This document shows positions 44,705 through 55,023 of a stretch of 64,000 nt of DNA, one piece after another. Each line of letters starts with the position of its first letter. The stretch's first letter is position 1. The notes beneath the pieces were generated by a model. The model was not told the DNA's origin and searched no databases. It saw only the letters and a list, made by a program, of their open reading frames with translations. The position numbers were made by a program, and so were the translations under genes. This stretch comes from TH-plancto1 sp043777375 (GTDB taxonomy: Bacteria > Planctomycetota > Planctomycetia > Planctomycetales > Planctomycetaceae): positions 1 to 64,000 of the forward strand of contig JAYWHX010000014.1 of assembly GCA_043777375.1 (NCBI GenBank), given 5' to 3'.

Positions 44705-47398
44705 CTAATTCTCTTCATGGACCTTTTGAGTCAGCCGTTGAAATGCTGGCTGATCTCGCAGGGAATTCAAGTCGGCATCCTTGAGCAACAGACTCTTCCG
44801 CGAGAAACCGCCGGTGATGGCGGAGTTGAGAAACTGAAAAGCTCGCTTCCGGTAATCGTTGGCCTTGCGAGTCCGTCCTGCCGATTCAGGTTCTCGGAGA
44901 ACATGTTCCAGACTGCGGCCATAAACGCAGGCCACGTTGTAAAGGTAATCCTGATGGACGTAGAATTTTCTGTAGACTTCGGGACTATCCACCATCTGAA
45001 TCGCCTCGTCACACCGCCCATCAATTGCCAGACAAATCGCGAGACCTGTCAGCGCGCTGTGTGACTCTGGATCAAGCCGAAGCCCCTGTTCAAAACTCGC
45101 TTTCGCCTCGTTACGGCGAGCCAGATGCAGCTGGTTAAAGCCCATGTTGTTGTAAACTTTTGCGGAGTTCGGATCGACCTCGAGTGCGACTCTCAGAAGT
45201 TGCAGGGCTCCTTCAAAGTCGTCTGACTGGGACTTCGATGTCGCGCCTGAAATCCAGCCTTCGACCGGCGAGCTCGACTGAAGAACTTGTTTTCCAACTT
45301 TCGCATAGTGATGAGATGCCAAATTCGGACTCGTCAAAATCGACTCCAAAGCCTGCCGGGCTTCCGGACTCCCAATCGCACCGAGCGAACGAGCAAGGGA
45401 CTCACTGCGGCTCGGTCTGATGGACTTTTCGAGTGCCGCTCGCAATGCGGCCACGGACTGCGTATCGCCGAAATCAATCAGCACCGCATGGCATAAATCA
45501 TCGAGGTCAGTGTCTTCTCTCTGTAGCGCCTCAACGGCTAGGCGACGACACTCTGGATGCTTCATGAGTAGCAGCGTTCGCAGAATGAACGATTGGGTGT
45601 CGCTCGAAAATCGAGGGTAGCGCTCGATCAGATCGCCCAAGACCGGGGAGCCACCAATTTCGGCGTAAGCGTTCACCAGCGTCAGGCTTTGTTGAGGGGC
45701 CGCATCGATCCATTTCAGGATTTGCGGGAGCACTGATGGGTCCCGGATTTCACGCAATGCCACGAGGGTTCGCTCATCCGGTTCGCCCGATTGAATCCGG
45801 CGCAGGGCCTCTTGAACGAACAGCGGATGCTCTTCGGCAGAGCGACGAATGACCATCGCGTGAAACGCAAGATCGCGAATCGCGGGCCGCTTGTCAGCCA
45901 GCGCTGCTTGCAGGATCTCCAGACGGCTTTCAGTCCAGGTCTGTAGCAAAATCGGCAATGCGGTCTCGCGGACCACCGAGTCGCCGCTCTGGAAAGATTG
46001 TTTCAGGAATGGGAGCCAACGTTCATCACATTCGGGTCCGATTGTGCGCAGAATCTTTGCCAGTCCAATGCGGTTCTGAACGACCGCATCAGTGGCCAAG
46101 GTCATGGCCAATTGGCGAGATTCTGCCCGCTGCGAAGAGTTCAAAGACTGGAGTGCGAGTGCGGCTTCGTCACTAGCACCCTGTCGCACGATCCCTTCGA
46201 GAACAGTTGCGGCCTGGGGGACGACCGCTGATCGCAAGGAGCGAATTGCGGCGTTTTGCATCTCTCGGTCAGGCGACTTCAGGAATTCGAGAATCACATC
46301 GCAGTCGTCGTTCGCCATCGCATCTCCCGCATTGAGCAGGATCGCGCGCCGGAACAGCGGGTGCCCCGTTCGAATTTCTCGACGCAAGGTGGCCGAGGCC
46401 AGCCCAGAAATAAAATCACGCGTCACTTTTTGCACAGCGTCGGCTTCATCCTGCGCATACCAGTCTTCGGTCTCGTCGCTCTGACCCGGGACGTTGATGA
46501 ACACCACGCTTCTCATCAGCCCGGACCACTGAGGGTACAGCTGGAGCCGGTCGTTGTCGTCCTCGGGTCCATGCACGAGCCATTCTTGTGTCAGTTCGTC
46601 TCCGATGCGAATATTCTTGTCAAGTGCCACGACCAGCCGCGACACTCCCTGTTCCGCATAGCCCACCATCAGCTTCGAAAAATGGGCCGCATTGAGTACG
46701 TTGATCTCGCCCCCCACCCGCGCGATCCCGATCCGGCCGGAGGGACCAATCTGTTCGAGCTGCGATGTCACGGCTTCGTTTTCGATGCGACTCAACTCCA
46801 GTTCGACCTTCCCCCCGGAAGTCTCCAATCGCAGAATCAGTGGTGGCAGCTCGCGCGTCCGAGGGAGATTGCCAAACACCAACCACGCCCTGGCGGATCG
46901 ATTCGGGGGAATTGTGATGGGACTGGTGCCCTGAATCGTCGCGACATCACCGCTCAATTCATCCGGCAGATCGAAATAAAAATGAGGAAACTCCGCTTGA
47001 GTTTGCGCGCGGGGAAACTCATCGTTACCGACCATCAGTCGGCTGGCGGAGGTATCGACCGTGATGTCGGCAGAGCCGGTATTTTTGAATCCGAGCCTGA
47101 TGGCGAGGAAGCGAATCCCCGAAGGGTCATACGCATTCGTGAGATTCAGAAGCACATGCTGACGGGAGACACGCAGCACCGCATCATCCGGTGTCAGCTG
47201 TCGTGAATTAGATCGCAACGATTGCGAGAGACTACGAGCTAAACCCTCGAACAACTCCTCGACGACGGGTGTCTCTGCCTGAGCGAGCTGGGGAATATGA
47301 GAGAAGCATAGAGCCACAGCCACTGCCAGCGAGGTCAGCAATATGCTTAACGGACCACGCGATTGTCCAGACTTGGATTGATCTGGCTGAGTTCTCAT
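44705..47398 (-). CDS. Exported HEAT-repeat/TPR protein
   Basis: 897-residue protein with an N-terminal signal sequence (PLSILLTSLAVAVALCF). A beta-rich region of about 170 residues comes first (LLNLTNAYDPSGIRFLAIRL). A long alpha-solenoid of HEAT-like repeats occupies about 340-700 (RDPSVLPQILKWIDAAPQ, VAALRAALEKSIRPSRSES). TPR units lie near 735-800 (AKVYNNMGFNQLHLARRNEA). These are protein-binding scaffolds, probably periplasmic in location. The partner is unknown. It precedes ftsY on the same strand by about 300 bp of coding order only; a functional link is not shown. Confidence 0.85.
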   Translation of the reverse strand: MRTQPDQSKSGQSRGPLSILLTSLAVAVALCFSHIPQLAQAETPVVEELFEGLARSLSQSLRSNSRQLTPDDAVLRVSRQHVLLNLTNAYDPSGIRFLAIRLGFKNTGSADITVDTSASRLMVGNDEFPRAQTQAEFPHFYFDLPDELSGDVATIQGTSPITIPPNRSARAWLVFGNLPRTRELPPLILRLETSGGKVELELSRIENEAVTSQLEQIGPSGRIGIARVGGEINVLNAAHFSKLMVGYAEQGVSRLVVALDKNIRIGDELTQEWLVHGPEDDNDRLQLYPQWSGLMRSVVFINVPGQSDETEDWYAQDEADAVQKVTRDFISGLASATLRREIRTGHPLFRRAILLNAGDAMANDDCDVILEFLKSPDREMQNAAIRSLRSAVVPQAATVLEGIVRQGASDEAALALQSLNSSQRAESRQLAMTLATDAVVQNRIGLAKILRTIGPECDERWLPFLKQSFQSGDSVVRETALPILLQTWTESRLEILQAALADKRPAIRDLAFHAMVIRRSAEEHPLFVQEALRRIQSGEPDERTLVALREIRDPSVLPQILKWIDAAPQQSLTLVNAYAEIGGSPVLGDLIERYPRFSSDTQSFILRTLLLMKHPECRRLAVEALQREDTDLDDLCHAVLIDFGDTQSVAALRAALEKSIRPSRSESLARSLGAIGSPEARQALESILTSPNLASHHYAKVGKQVLQSSSPVEGWISGATSKSQSDDFEGALQLLRVALEVDPNSAKVYNNMGFNQLHLARRNEAKASFEQGLRLDPESHSALTGLAICLAIDGRCDEAIQMVDSPEVYRKFYVHQDYLYNVACVYGRSLEHVLREPESAGRTRKANDYRKRAFQFLNSAITGGFSRKSLLLKDADLNSLRDQPAFQRLTQKVHEEN

Positions 47399-47462
47399 GG
47401 CAACGCCTCCTCCGCAGTCGCTTTAATAGCCGATCACAGCCACCCGTCGGCGCCCGCCGAGC

Positions 47463-48407
47463 TCATACATCCCCGAACAGGGCATCGACGAAATCATCCG
47501 GCGAGAAGACCTGCATGTCGTCGATCCCTTCGCCCAAGCCGACGTACTTCACCGGGATGCCCATTAGCTGGCGAATGGCGATCACCACACCGCCCTTCGC
47601 TGTCCCGTCGAGCTTGGCCAGTACGATTCCGCTGCATCCGGCGGCCTCGGAGAACTTCGTCGCCTGGTTAACTCCATTCTGCCCGGTCGTCGCGTCGAGT
47701 ACCAGCAGACTTTCGTGCGGAGCCCCGGGCAACCGCTTCCCGATCACCCGGTGGACCTTGCCCAGTTCCTGCATCAGGTTCGTCGCCGTCTGTAACCGTC
47801 CCGCCGTGTCTATGATTAGATAGTCCGCTCCCAACTGGGCGGCTTTGTCACATCCCTCAAAAGCCACAGCAGCCGGGTCGCTGCCACTGGGCTTGGTGAC
47901 GATCTCGCATCCGAGTCGCTTGGCCCACATTGTCAGCTGTTCGACAGCTGCGGCGCGAAATGTATCGCCTGCTGCCAGGACAACGGTCTTGCCATTCTTT
48001 TGCAAGAAGTTAGCGAGCTTGGCAATGGAGGTCGTCTTGCCGACTCCGTTGACTCCACAGACCAGAATCACCGTCGGCCCCGACTCGGCCTTCTTGAGGG
48101 GAGAGAGTGGTTTGGCCGCATCCCAGATGAACTCGCCCTTGCCCTTGAGGATCTCTTTGAGCTTGTTGCGAACGGTGTCCCAGATTTCTTTCGGCTGAAC
48201 GGTTCGTCCCCCGCATTTGGTCCGGATCTCATCCACGATGGCCTTCGCGGCCACAACACCCATGTCGGTGCCGATCAGCCCGCGATGAAACTCTTCGAGC
48301 TTTTCCTCGTCAAGAATCACCCCCGTCTTGAACAGGTCGCGCACATCCGTGCGCAGGATGTCGCGCGTCTTTTGAACCGCAGCCTTGAGTTTGTCGAACA
48401 GTCCCAT
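47463..48407 (-). CDS. ftsY: Signal-recognition-particle receptor FtsY
   Basis: 314-residue SRP receptor GTPase that docks ribosome-SRP complexes at the membrane. A short N-terminal helical part starts GLFDKLKAAVQKTRDIL, without the long acidic A domain of E. coli FtsY. GTPase motifs are G1 GVNGVGKTTSIAKLAN, DTFRAAAVEQL, G3 DTAGRLQTATNLMQEL and G4 AKLDGTAKGG, where most relatives have TKLD. A C-terminal GEGIDDMQVFSPDDFVDALFG is typical. Length and motifs are complete. Confidence 0.96.
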   Translation of the reverse strand: MGLFDKLKAAVQKTRDILRTDVRDLFKTGVILDEEKLEEFHRGLIGTDMGVVAAKAIVDEIRTKCGGRTVQPKEIWDTVRNKLKEILKGKGEFIWDAAKPLSPLKKAESGPTVILVCGVNGVGKTTSIAKLANFLQKNGKTVVLAAGDTFRAAAVEQLTMWAKRLGCEIVTKPSGSDPAAVAFEGCDKAAQLGADYLIIDTAGRLQTATNLMQELGKVHRVIGKRLPGAPHESLLVLDATTGQNGVNQATKFSEAAGCSGIVLAKLDGTAKGGVVIAIRQLMGIPVKYVGLGEGIDDMQVFSPDDFVDALFGDV

Positions 48408-48777
48408 AAGTCGTTGTCAGTCTTCTAGACACTGTGATTCTTCTCAAAGAGTTCTTCGAGGAGAGGGGGCACGCCTGCAATAAAGTAGTTTACATGCTCT
48501 CTTCCGCCCCGACTACCGGTGATCACGACGAAACACAGTGGATGTCCATTCCCCACGATCATGGGTTCAAAGCGAGCTGTCTCATGAGGCGGAGTCTGTG
48601 GACACGTGAGGCGAGTCACGGAGGCTGCTGTCTCATCGAACTTCATCTGAGGTACGGTCTGCTCTGCCCTGCCCGGCGATTCCAGAATCATTGCCCAATA
48701 CCTCTTGACGCCTCCGCAATGTGGCAATACATTGCCACCTGGCAATCAGTTGCCACTTCAACATATCGAGATCCTTG
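48408..48777. other. Intergenic region ftsY to BlaI-type gene
   Basis: About 370 bp between divergent genes. It holds two tandem palindromes near the right end (48721-48755). A minus-strand reading frame (48425-48691 or to 48745) gives about 88 residues without homology I recognise and no good ribosome-binding site. No other structure is evident. Confidence 0.5.
48721..48755. promoter_or_regulatory. Tandem palindromic BlaI-type operators
   Basis: GTGGCAAT-AC-ATTGCCAC (48721-48738) and TGGCAA-TCAG-TTGCCA (48740-48755) are two palindromes with centres 18 bp apart, located 23-57 bp before the BlaI-type start. This fits autoregulation by a dimeric winged-helix repressor of the BlaI/MecI class, although the half-site differs from the classical TACA...TGTA box. 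Confidence 0.72.
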
Positions 48778-49170
48778 ATGACTACACATCGTCCCACTCC
48801 TGAACTGGCTCGTCGTGAGCGACAGATCATGGATGTGATTCATCAGCTGGGCGAAGCCACGGTCGCCGAAGTCCTCGCTCAGCTGACCGATCCGCCGAGT
48901 TACTCCTCAGTACGCACGATGATTCGGCACCTGGAGGCCAAAAGCCTGCTGGTTCATCGCCAGGATGGCAAGCGGTATGTGTACCGGGCCAAGGAGTCAC
49001 GAGAAACAGCCAGTCGTTCGGCATTGCGGAAACTCATGGAAGTGTTCTTCGCGGGGTCGGCCACGGATGCCGTGGCGGCGATTCTGGATGTTTCGTCCGA
49101 CTCACTTGAGCCGGAGGATCTCGATCGCATGGCCAAGCTGATCAAGCAAGCTCGCACGGAGGGAAAATAG
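48778..49170 (+). CDS. BlaI/MecI-type transcriptional repressor
   Basis: 130-residue winged-helix repressor. ATG 48778 is chosen because homology starts there (ELARRERQIMDVIHQLGEAT); the upstream extension would run through the operators. The DNA-binding region includes VAEVLAQLTDPPSYSSVRTM and IRHLEAKSLLVHRQDGKRYVYR. A C-terminal dimerisation helix follows (about 85-128). Family members are inactivated by cleavage triggered through a BlaR1-like metallopeptidase, and such a gene starts one base after this stop codon. Confidence 0.94.
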   Translation: MTTHRPTPELARRERQIMDVIHQLGEATVAEVLAQLTDPPSYSSVRTMIRHLEAKSLLVHRQDGKRYVYRAKESRETASRSALRKLMEVFFAGSATDAVAAILDVSSDSLEPEDLDRMAKLIKQARTEGK

Positions 49171-49171
49171 T

Positions 49172-52100
49172 ATGGATACGCTCACTCTCGCTCGCTCGTT
49201 CGCGTCACTGCTGCTCGACTCAGCTGCCAAGGGGACAGCCCTGCTGTTACTCGCCTGTCTGGCGGCATGGCTCTGCCGCCGGTCGTCGGCAGCGCTGCGG
49301 CATTCGATCTGGTGTCTGACGATGGGCGGGCTATTGCTGTTGCCCGTTGCTGCGTGGGCACTGCCCGCGTGGCAGATTCCGATCCTACCGCCCGAGCCAG
49401 TCGCTGCTCCCACCCCCGTAGCGGAAGTCGTCAGACTTTCGACGCCCGTGGCGGAACCCATCCCACCATCAGTCACCCCGCCGCGCAAAGAACCCGCACC
49501 GCAGCTTACCGCCGAGAATGCCTTGATGCCGTCTGTGCAGAAGACAATCGGGCCGCTTGTCCTCACCCCTCCGGTCATCGAGCCCACTCCGGCCCCCGCC
49601 ATCATCGAGCCCCCCGCCCCTCCGTTGACCACCATCGAGTGGACCGCACTGCTCGTCAGTGCCCTCTGGTCACTGGGTGTGTCACTCTTCGGCGTGCTAC
49701 TGCTCGTTGGCCTGTGGAGAACGGTCAAGCTGCGACGGACTTCGTTCACGGTCACCAATGGCGAATGGCCGGACATGCTGATCGAGCTGCGACAGCGGCT
49801 GGGACTCTCACGATCGGTCGAACTCCGCGAGCATGCCCAGTCGGTCGTGCCGCTCACATGGGGGATCTGGCGTCCGGTGGTGTTGCTGCCGAAGCTAGCC
49901 CGTGCGTGGGATGAGCCGATGCGGCGGGCGGTGTTGCTGCACGAGCTGGCCCATGTGCAGCGCGGCGATGTCGCGTGCCAAGTACTCGGTCGGCTGACCT
50001 GCGTCCTCTATTGGTTCCATCCGCTGGCCTGGTTCGCTCTCCGTCAACTGCGGCAAGAGCGCGAGCAAGCTTGCGACGATGCCGTCGTGCAATCGGGCGA
50101 GAAAGCCAGCGACTACGCCGAGCAACTGCTGCAAGTGGCTCGCCTGTGCTGTGCCCCGCGCGGGTTGTCCCTCGGCGTCGCGATGGCCGAAGGGAGCAGC
50201 ATCGAACGACGCATCCTGTCGCTGTTCGACAGCGCTCGCGGGCACGGTCCGGTGACTCGCCGTGTGGCCATCACCTCAATTCTAATTGGGACCGCGATCC
50301 TGGTAGGTCTAGCTCCGATTGAACCGACCGCGTCGCAAGCGGAACCGGTGGAGATTGAGATCGCCCCGAGCAAGAATCAAAAGTCCGAAGTGACAAATCA
50401 GACAGTGAGCGACGAATCGACGGCGAGCGCTGCAGACGTGCTTGAGACTGAGGAACCGCTACAGGCAGCCCAGAGCGCTGTGACCGCGAGGGTTTATGCC
50501 GCTCTAAAAACGCAGGGTTCGCTGCACTTCGACCAGGCCCCGCTGAAGAAGATTCTGGAGCACATCGCCGATACGCATGGCATTGGCGTTTCTCTCGACT
50601 CGGAAGGGCTGGAGGGGGCGGGGGCGACGGAGGAGACCCCCGTCACGATTCAAGTCGATGGCAGCACGCTCTCGAGTGCCCTCAATCAGGTGCTGGCCCC
50701 GCTGAAACTCGGCTACATTGTTGAGAATGAAGTCTTGATGATCACGAGCTCAGAACGCCTCAGCAAGACGGCCCCGGAGAATCTGCGCGGACAAGTTCTC
50801 GATGCCCAGCAGCAGCCCGTCGAAGGAGCACTGCTCGTGTTCCCATGTTTCTTGAAAAGGGAGGCAGGCTCTGTTCCACAGATATTCCGCACCTACTCCG
50901 GTCGGGATGGCGAGTTCCTGATCAAGCTCCCCCGCAAAACGATCGATATCGCCAGTTTTCACAATCACGCCCCGATCTGGTGCCAGAAAGATGGCCACGG
51001 GTTGGGAGCAGCGCATGTCGCCCCGGCTCTCGGTTCCGAGCCGCTGACTGTCCAGCTGCCAGCACTCGATCCCGTGGAGTTCGTCGTGCAGTCTGATGCG
51101 GGGCAGCCTCTGGCGGGAGTCCGCATGGAGGTGGACAACACAAAGATTCCCGCCTGGGACGGTGCCATGGAGGATCAGCAGGGCTCTCTCGGAAAGGTTC
51201 CTGAAGAACTAAGGCCCTTCGTGACAAAAGTTTCGGACGCCGACGGAAAAGTGATCCTGGACACCATTCCCCGCGATCGTCACTACGACTTGAAGATGAC
51301 TTCTGAGCAGTACGGCGTGCAGCATTTCCTGGACCCGCGTAAGTATCTGAAGCTGTTGCCGGTTGCTTCCGTGTCGGGCAAGCTGTCCAACAGCCAGGCG
51401 GGCGTGAAGCTGGCCTTCAATATCCCGCATGAATATTTCGGCTCCTACATCAAGGCCTCCGCAGAGGCCACGACGGATGAGCAGGGGAACTTCTCGATTG
51501 CGAAGTTCCCCATCGGCCCAGTCACGATTACCTCGGACCAGCTGCGGGGGCCGATGTTCTTGGAGCAAATCCCGCGCGAGGTGAAGCCCGATGGAAACCA
51601 GTTCGACTTGAAGGTCATCTCCGGTGTGAAGATCACGGGCCGCGTGATGCTGAAGAAGCCCAGTCGTGGGGTGCGCAAGGCCGTCGTGGGCTTCTCCAGC
51701 GAGGTCGGTCAGCCTGTGGAAACGGATGAAGACGGAAAGTATGTGGCCTACTCGCTTCCGCAGCCTGACGTTGCGACTTATTTCGCTGGATCATCGGGGG
51801 AAGCGTTCCCACTGCTGGGGGCTGGCAGCATTGCGAGCTACGCTCGTATCAAGATCCCCGACGGAGCCACCGAAGTGCAGGCCCCGGACATCGTCCTGGA
51901 GGAGGGGATGTTTCTCAGCGGTCAGCTCGTCGACGAGAAGAAGCAGCCCATCGGCGGGGTCTACGTGGTCCCGTTCCCCTCATCGACTCCCTTCACGATT
52001 CGGACTGATGAGCAGGGGCGATTCGGAACCATGGTCAGCCCCGACAGACGCCCTGGCGGCTGGTTGGTCGGGTGGAACGACGCGCCCGATCCAAGCATCT

Positions 52101-54100
52101 TGTCGGAGCAATTCGGCGATAACGCCCCAGTCTGGGCGAAGACGATCTCCAAAGAGCCGCTGATCCTTCAGATCAAGCGCTCAACTCAGCCGGAACGATT
52201 TATCTCCTACGACCAGCTCGACATGGACCTCAAGATTCCGCCCGAACAAGTGATCTGGGGCGATGCGGTCGATGGCTTGCAGCCAGGATTCTGGTTGCGG
52301 TCAACGGGAGAACCGCTCAACCAGCGGGTGCCGATGAATTCGCTGGTGACGTACCGGGTGTTGCTGCGGAACGTTGGGAAGGAGGACCGGGATGTGGTCG
52401 TCATGCTACGGCCTGATGCGCCGTCACTCATCTCTAGTGATCGCCTCGTCGATGCCTTGGGCTCGGGAAAGTTGCCTGCCGACTGCCAATCCAAGATTTC
52501 CCAAGGGATCTACAAGGGTGAGCACTCGAGGGTTGTCACGATTCCGCGTGGGGAGTCGCTAATGCTCTACGGGAATCCGGTCTCCGCCCAATCGGGACTG
52601 TTCATCGGGCAGGGCAATTCTGAAAAGTATCCGGTGCTCGCCGAGATCGCCCAGCCGGGGAAGAACTGGATTGTCCATCCACTGGTGGTTCAGGGAATAT
52701 CAGCCAGCGAGCGGCAACAGATGGAGGAGGCTCTGAAAGCGGATCGCAGCCGCTCCACGTTGAATATCACGATGCTGGACTCTCGCGGTCAGCCACGAAA
52801 GGAAACCTCCAAGGATGCCACTCCTCTGACCAAACCGATCACGCTCTACGCCAAGATCGAACTCGATGTCGGCACGCTGGCCGCTGCGATTCCTGCGCCT
52901 CCGGAGAAGAACGCGAACGCCATCACCGAAGAGCAAGCCGAGCACCCACTTCCGCTAGACCAGATCGTCTGGTGCGAAACCGTCGACGGAGTTCAGGCGG
53001 GCTGCCTGCTGACGATACCCAGTGCCTTGGGCCCGTTCGCCGAGCTGAATTCTCAACTGGTCTATGCCGTCTTCGTCCGCAATACCACCGAAAAGCCAGT
53101 CGTATTCCACGCGAGGATGCTGGCGTATGACGGCTTGGAGGTTCCCTACTTGATTCCGAGTGACAAGCTGCCCGCGACGTATAGCGACGGTCTACCCTCC
53201 CCGTTCAAAGCGCGTGGGGCTACTCGCAATGCGAAGGAACCGGGATCGGCCCACCAGATCGAATTGGCCCCCGGGGAAATGGCGATCGTCCCGGGCATCC
53301 TGACCATCCCGGACCTGATTCTCGAAGTGGGAGATTATCTCTCCGATATGGATGCCGAAGAGAAAGCGGAGGCCCGGGAATACATGCCGAAGATCACAAC
53401 GGTTGCGTTCGGCAAGAACTGGATTGTCCAGCCAGTCACGATTCGAGTGATCCCTTCCACCGAAAAGCCACTCGAGCGAAGTCCGTTGGGAGAGGTTCCG
53501 CTCGCGGTCTTCACGCGCGAGGGAGAGTTGCGAAAAGCCCCCCTAACTCCCGTCCCTGGCATGACCGGTGGTCGGACGGTCTATGCAAAGTCAGAAGTTG
53601 AAATCGTATCGCTCGCCAGCCCGGACGAGCTAAACGCCGAAGCGGTCACCTGGGGCGATATCGACAAGCATATGCAGTGCGGGGTCCGGCTGCCCAACCC
53701 GCAGCGGACATTCCAAGTCGGCGACACGCTCGAGGTGGAGATCCTGTGGAGGAACTCCAGCGTGGACAAGGAGGCATTCGCCACTCCTCGCCCCGGTCAA
53801 TTCGATCTGACCCCGATCATCCGAAACGCAGAGGGTGGCGAATTGACGATCGACTTTGGAGAGCGATCCCAGCTGCCGTCCGAGACAGCGATCATGCATC
53901 CCGGCAGCGTCCTCTCACTGGGCGTCACAAAGATTCGACTGGTCGCCCCGGGAACCCCGTCTCCAACGAGCAACACCGAGCCCGGTCACATCACGTTGGA
54001 ACCCGGCACCTACACGCTGATCGGTACCGGTGGTGCGGGAAGTGAAGAGGTCGGGAATCCCCACAGCGAGAAGATTGAGTTCACCGTGACCGCCGAATAG
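49172..54100 (+). CDS. BlaR1-like M56 peptidase with large C-terminal region
   Basis: 1,642-residue membrane protein, far longer than BlaR1 (about 600). The first 385 residues are the M56 peptidase: transmembrane helices near 12-32, 45-62, 155-180 and 365-382, with HELAH at 257-261 followed by VQRGD and a later QEREQACDDAVVQSG. Residues about 430-530 form a secretin/TonB short N-terminal-type domain (SLHFDQAPLKKILEHIADTH; LSSALNQVLAPLKLGYIVEN). Next are carboxypeptidase-regulatory-like beta domains (LRGQVLDAQQQPVEGALLVF; MFLSGQLVDEKKQPIGG) and long beta-rich segments to the end. It pairs with the BlaI-type gene and likely senses an envelope signal. The penicillin-binding sensor of BlaR1 is absent. 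Confidence 0.9.
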   Translation: MDTLTLARSFASLLLDSAAKGTALLLLACLAAWLCRRSSAALRHSIWCLTMGGLLLLPVAAWALPAWQIPILPPEPVAAPTPVAEVVRLSTPVAEPIPPSVTPPRKEPAPQLTAENALMPSVQKTIGPLVLTPPVIEPTPAPAIIEPPAPPLTTIEWTALLVSALWSLGVSLFGVLLLVGLWRTVKLRRTSFTVTNGEWPDMLIELRQRLGLSRSVELREHAQSVVPLTWGIWRPVVLLPKLARAWDEPMRRAVLLHELAHVQRGDVACQVLGRLTCVLYWFHPLAWFALRQLRQEREQACDDAVVQSGEKASDYAEQLLQVARLCCAPRGLSLGVAMAEGSSIERRILSLFDSARGHGPVTRRVAITSILIGTAILVGLAPIEPTASQAEPVEIEIAPSKNQKSEVTNQTVSDESTASAADVLETEEPLQAAQSAVTARVYAALKTQGSLHFDQAPLKKILEHIADTHGIGVSLDSEGLEGAGATEETPVTIQVDGSTLSSALNQVLAPLKLGYIVENEVLMITSSERLSKTAPENLRGQVLDAQQQPVEGALLVFPCFLKREAGSVPQIFRTYSGRDGEFLIKLPRKTIDIASFHNHAPIWCQKDGHGLGAAHVAPALGSEPLTVQLPALDPVEFVVQSDAGQPLAGVRMEVDNTKIPAWDGAMEDQQGSLGKVPEELRPFVTKVSDADGKVILDTIPRDRHYDLKMTSEQYGVQHFLDPRKYLKLLPVASVSGKLSNSQAGVKLAFNIPHEYFGSYIKASAEATTDEQGNFSIAKFPIGPVTITSDQLRGPMFLEQIPREVKPDGNQFDLKVISGVKITGRVMLKKPSRGVRKAVVGFSSEVGQPVETDEDGKYVAYSLPQPDVATYFAGSSGEAFPLLGAGSIASYARIKIPDGATEVQAPDIVLEEGMFLSGQLVDEKKQPIGGVYVVPFPSSTPFTIRTDEQGRFGTMVSPDRRPGGWLVGWNDAPDPSILSEQFGDNAPVWAKTISKEPLILQIKRSTQPERFISYDQLDMDLKIPPEQVIWGDAVDGLQPGFWLRSTGEPLNQRVPMNSLVTYRVLLRNVGKEDRDVVVMLRPDAPSLISSDRLVDALGSGKLPADCQSKISQGIYKGEHSRVVTIPRGESLMLYGNPVSAQSGLFIGQGNSEKYPVLAEIAQPGKNWIVHPLVVQGISASERQQMEEALKADRSRSTLNITMLDSRGQPRKETSKDATPLTKPITLYAKIELDVGTLAAAIPAPPEKNANAITEEQAEHPLPLDQIVWCETVDGVQAGCLLTIPSALGPFAELNSQLVYAVFVRNTTEKPVVFHARMLAYDGLEVPYLIPSDKLPATYSDGLPSPFKARGATRNAKEPGSAHQIELAPGEMAIVPGILTIPDLILEVGDYLSDMDAEEKAEAREYMPKITTVAFGKNWIVQPVTIRVIPSTEKPLERSPLGEVPLAVFTREGELRKAPLTPVPGMTGGRTVYAKSEVEIVSLASPDELNAEAVTWGDIDKHMQCGVRLPNPQRTFQVGDTLEVEILWRNSSVDKEAFATPRPGQFDLTPIIRNAEGGELTIDFGERSQLPSETAIMHPGSVLSLGVTKIRLVAPGTPSPTSNTEPGHITLEPGTYTLIGTGGAGSEEVGNPHSEKIEFTVTAE

Positions 54101-54224
54101 GTGACCGCGATGATATTTCCAGAACGAACCGGAGAGGTGACTCTATCAATTCGAGGCGAAGAAGCGAGGTGACAGCACGAGAACCGGACATCACACTTCC
54201 ATGAACCTTGGAGCCAGATAGTGA

Positions 54225-54650
54225 TCAGTTCATCGCCATTAAATGGTGTTTCAGGTTCCAGATGATGCGTCGGGCGGCGACCTCAAAGTGGCTGGTCTGG
54301 CCGTCTCCCCGGCGATCACGGATCAATACCTCGACCTCGGATTGAGGATTCTGATCACCCTGAGCGGGATGAATCTGAATCTCCAGGTCCAGTGGGTAGT
54401 CTGCTTGCGACAACAGTGAACGCAGCCACGATCCCCCCACTCTCAAGTGCAGGTGATTTTCACTCACATCCTCGACAGTCGCCTTTTGATCCTGGACAAA
54501 TCCAGACAGCTTTAACACCAGACAATCGCCAATGTCCGTGACTAGAAAAGCACTACTGCGTGTCGGACCATCCGCCTCTTTCCAGCGGGCACCGGTCTCC
54601 CCCAGCCACGCATGCGGGCTATGAAGGATGTACTGTCGCTGACTTGCCAT
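54225..54650 (-). CDS. Small hypothetical protein
   Basis: 141-residue protein from ATG 54650; the frame is open to 54803 but the upstream part looks non-coding in composition. No family is recognised. The sequence is mixed alpha/beta with several Arg/Asp pairs (LVLKLSGFVQDQKATVEDVS; SEVEVLIRDRRGDGQTSHFE) and ends IIWNLKHHLMAMN. There is no signal peptide. It is convergent with the M56 gene. Confidence 0.5.
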   Translation of the reverse strand: MASQRQYILHSPHAWLGETGARWKEADGPTRSSAFLVTDIGDCLVLKLSGFVQDQKATVEDVSENHLHLRVGGSWLRSLLSQADYPLDLEIQIHPAQGDQNPQSEVEVLIRDRRGDGQTSHFEVAARRIIWNLKHHLMAMN

Positions 54651-55023
54651 CTGCGGGGTCTCACAGGATTTTGGGGGATTGCGTCTGTCCAGCTTTGGGG
54701 CATTCCCACAGAGCGGGTTGCTGAATTCCCCCACGTTCCAATGGGTTATGTGGAGATTCAGAAACAGTGTTCTAATAGCAACATAGGGCCTGTTTCGGGT
54801 CACGGCGCGAAGAAAACCGATCTGTGGCTCTGGTTTTCAGTCACACGGGGAGAAGCGAGGCAGCTGTCAAAGGATTGTGAGAGATCCACCGCTGGCTGGC
54901 CCCATTCTGGGAGACCCGCCGGAAGGTCGGACGCGAGCCAACCGCACTGACAAACCTCGGGATCGAGATGACCTGCGAACCTGAGTTTGGTTTCAGGACA
55001 GGCACCGATCACAGCAGACTGGA

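Noticed and set aside
48425..48745. Minus-strand reading frame of 88-106 residues between ftsY and the BlaI-type gene
   Set aside because: No recognisable family and no ribosome-binding site, and its longest form runs through the operator palindromes.
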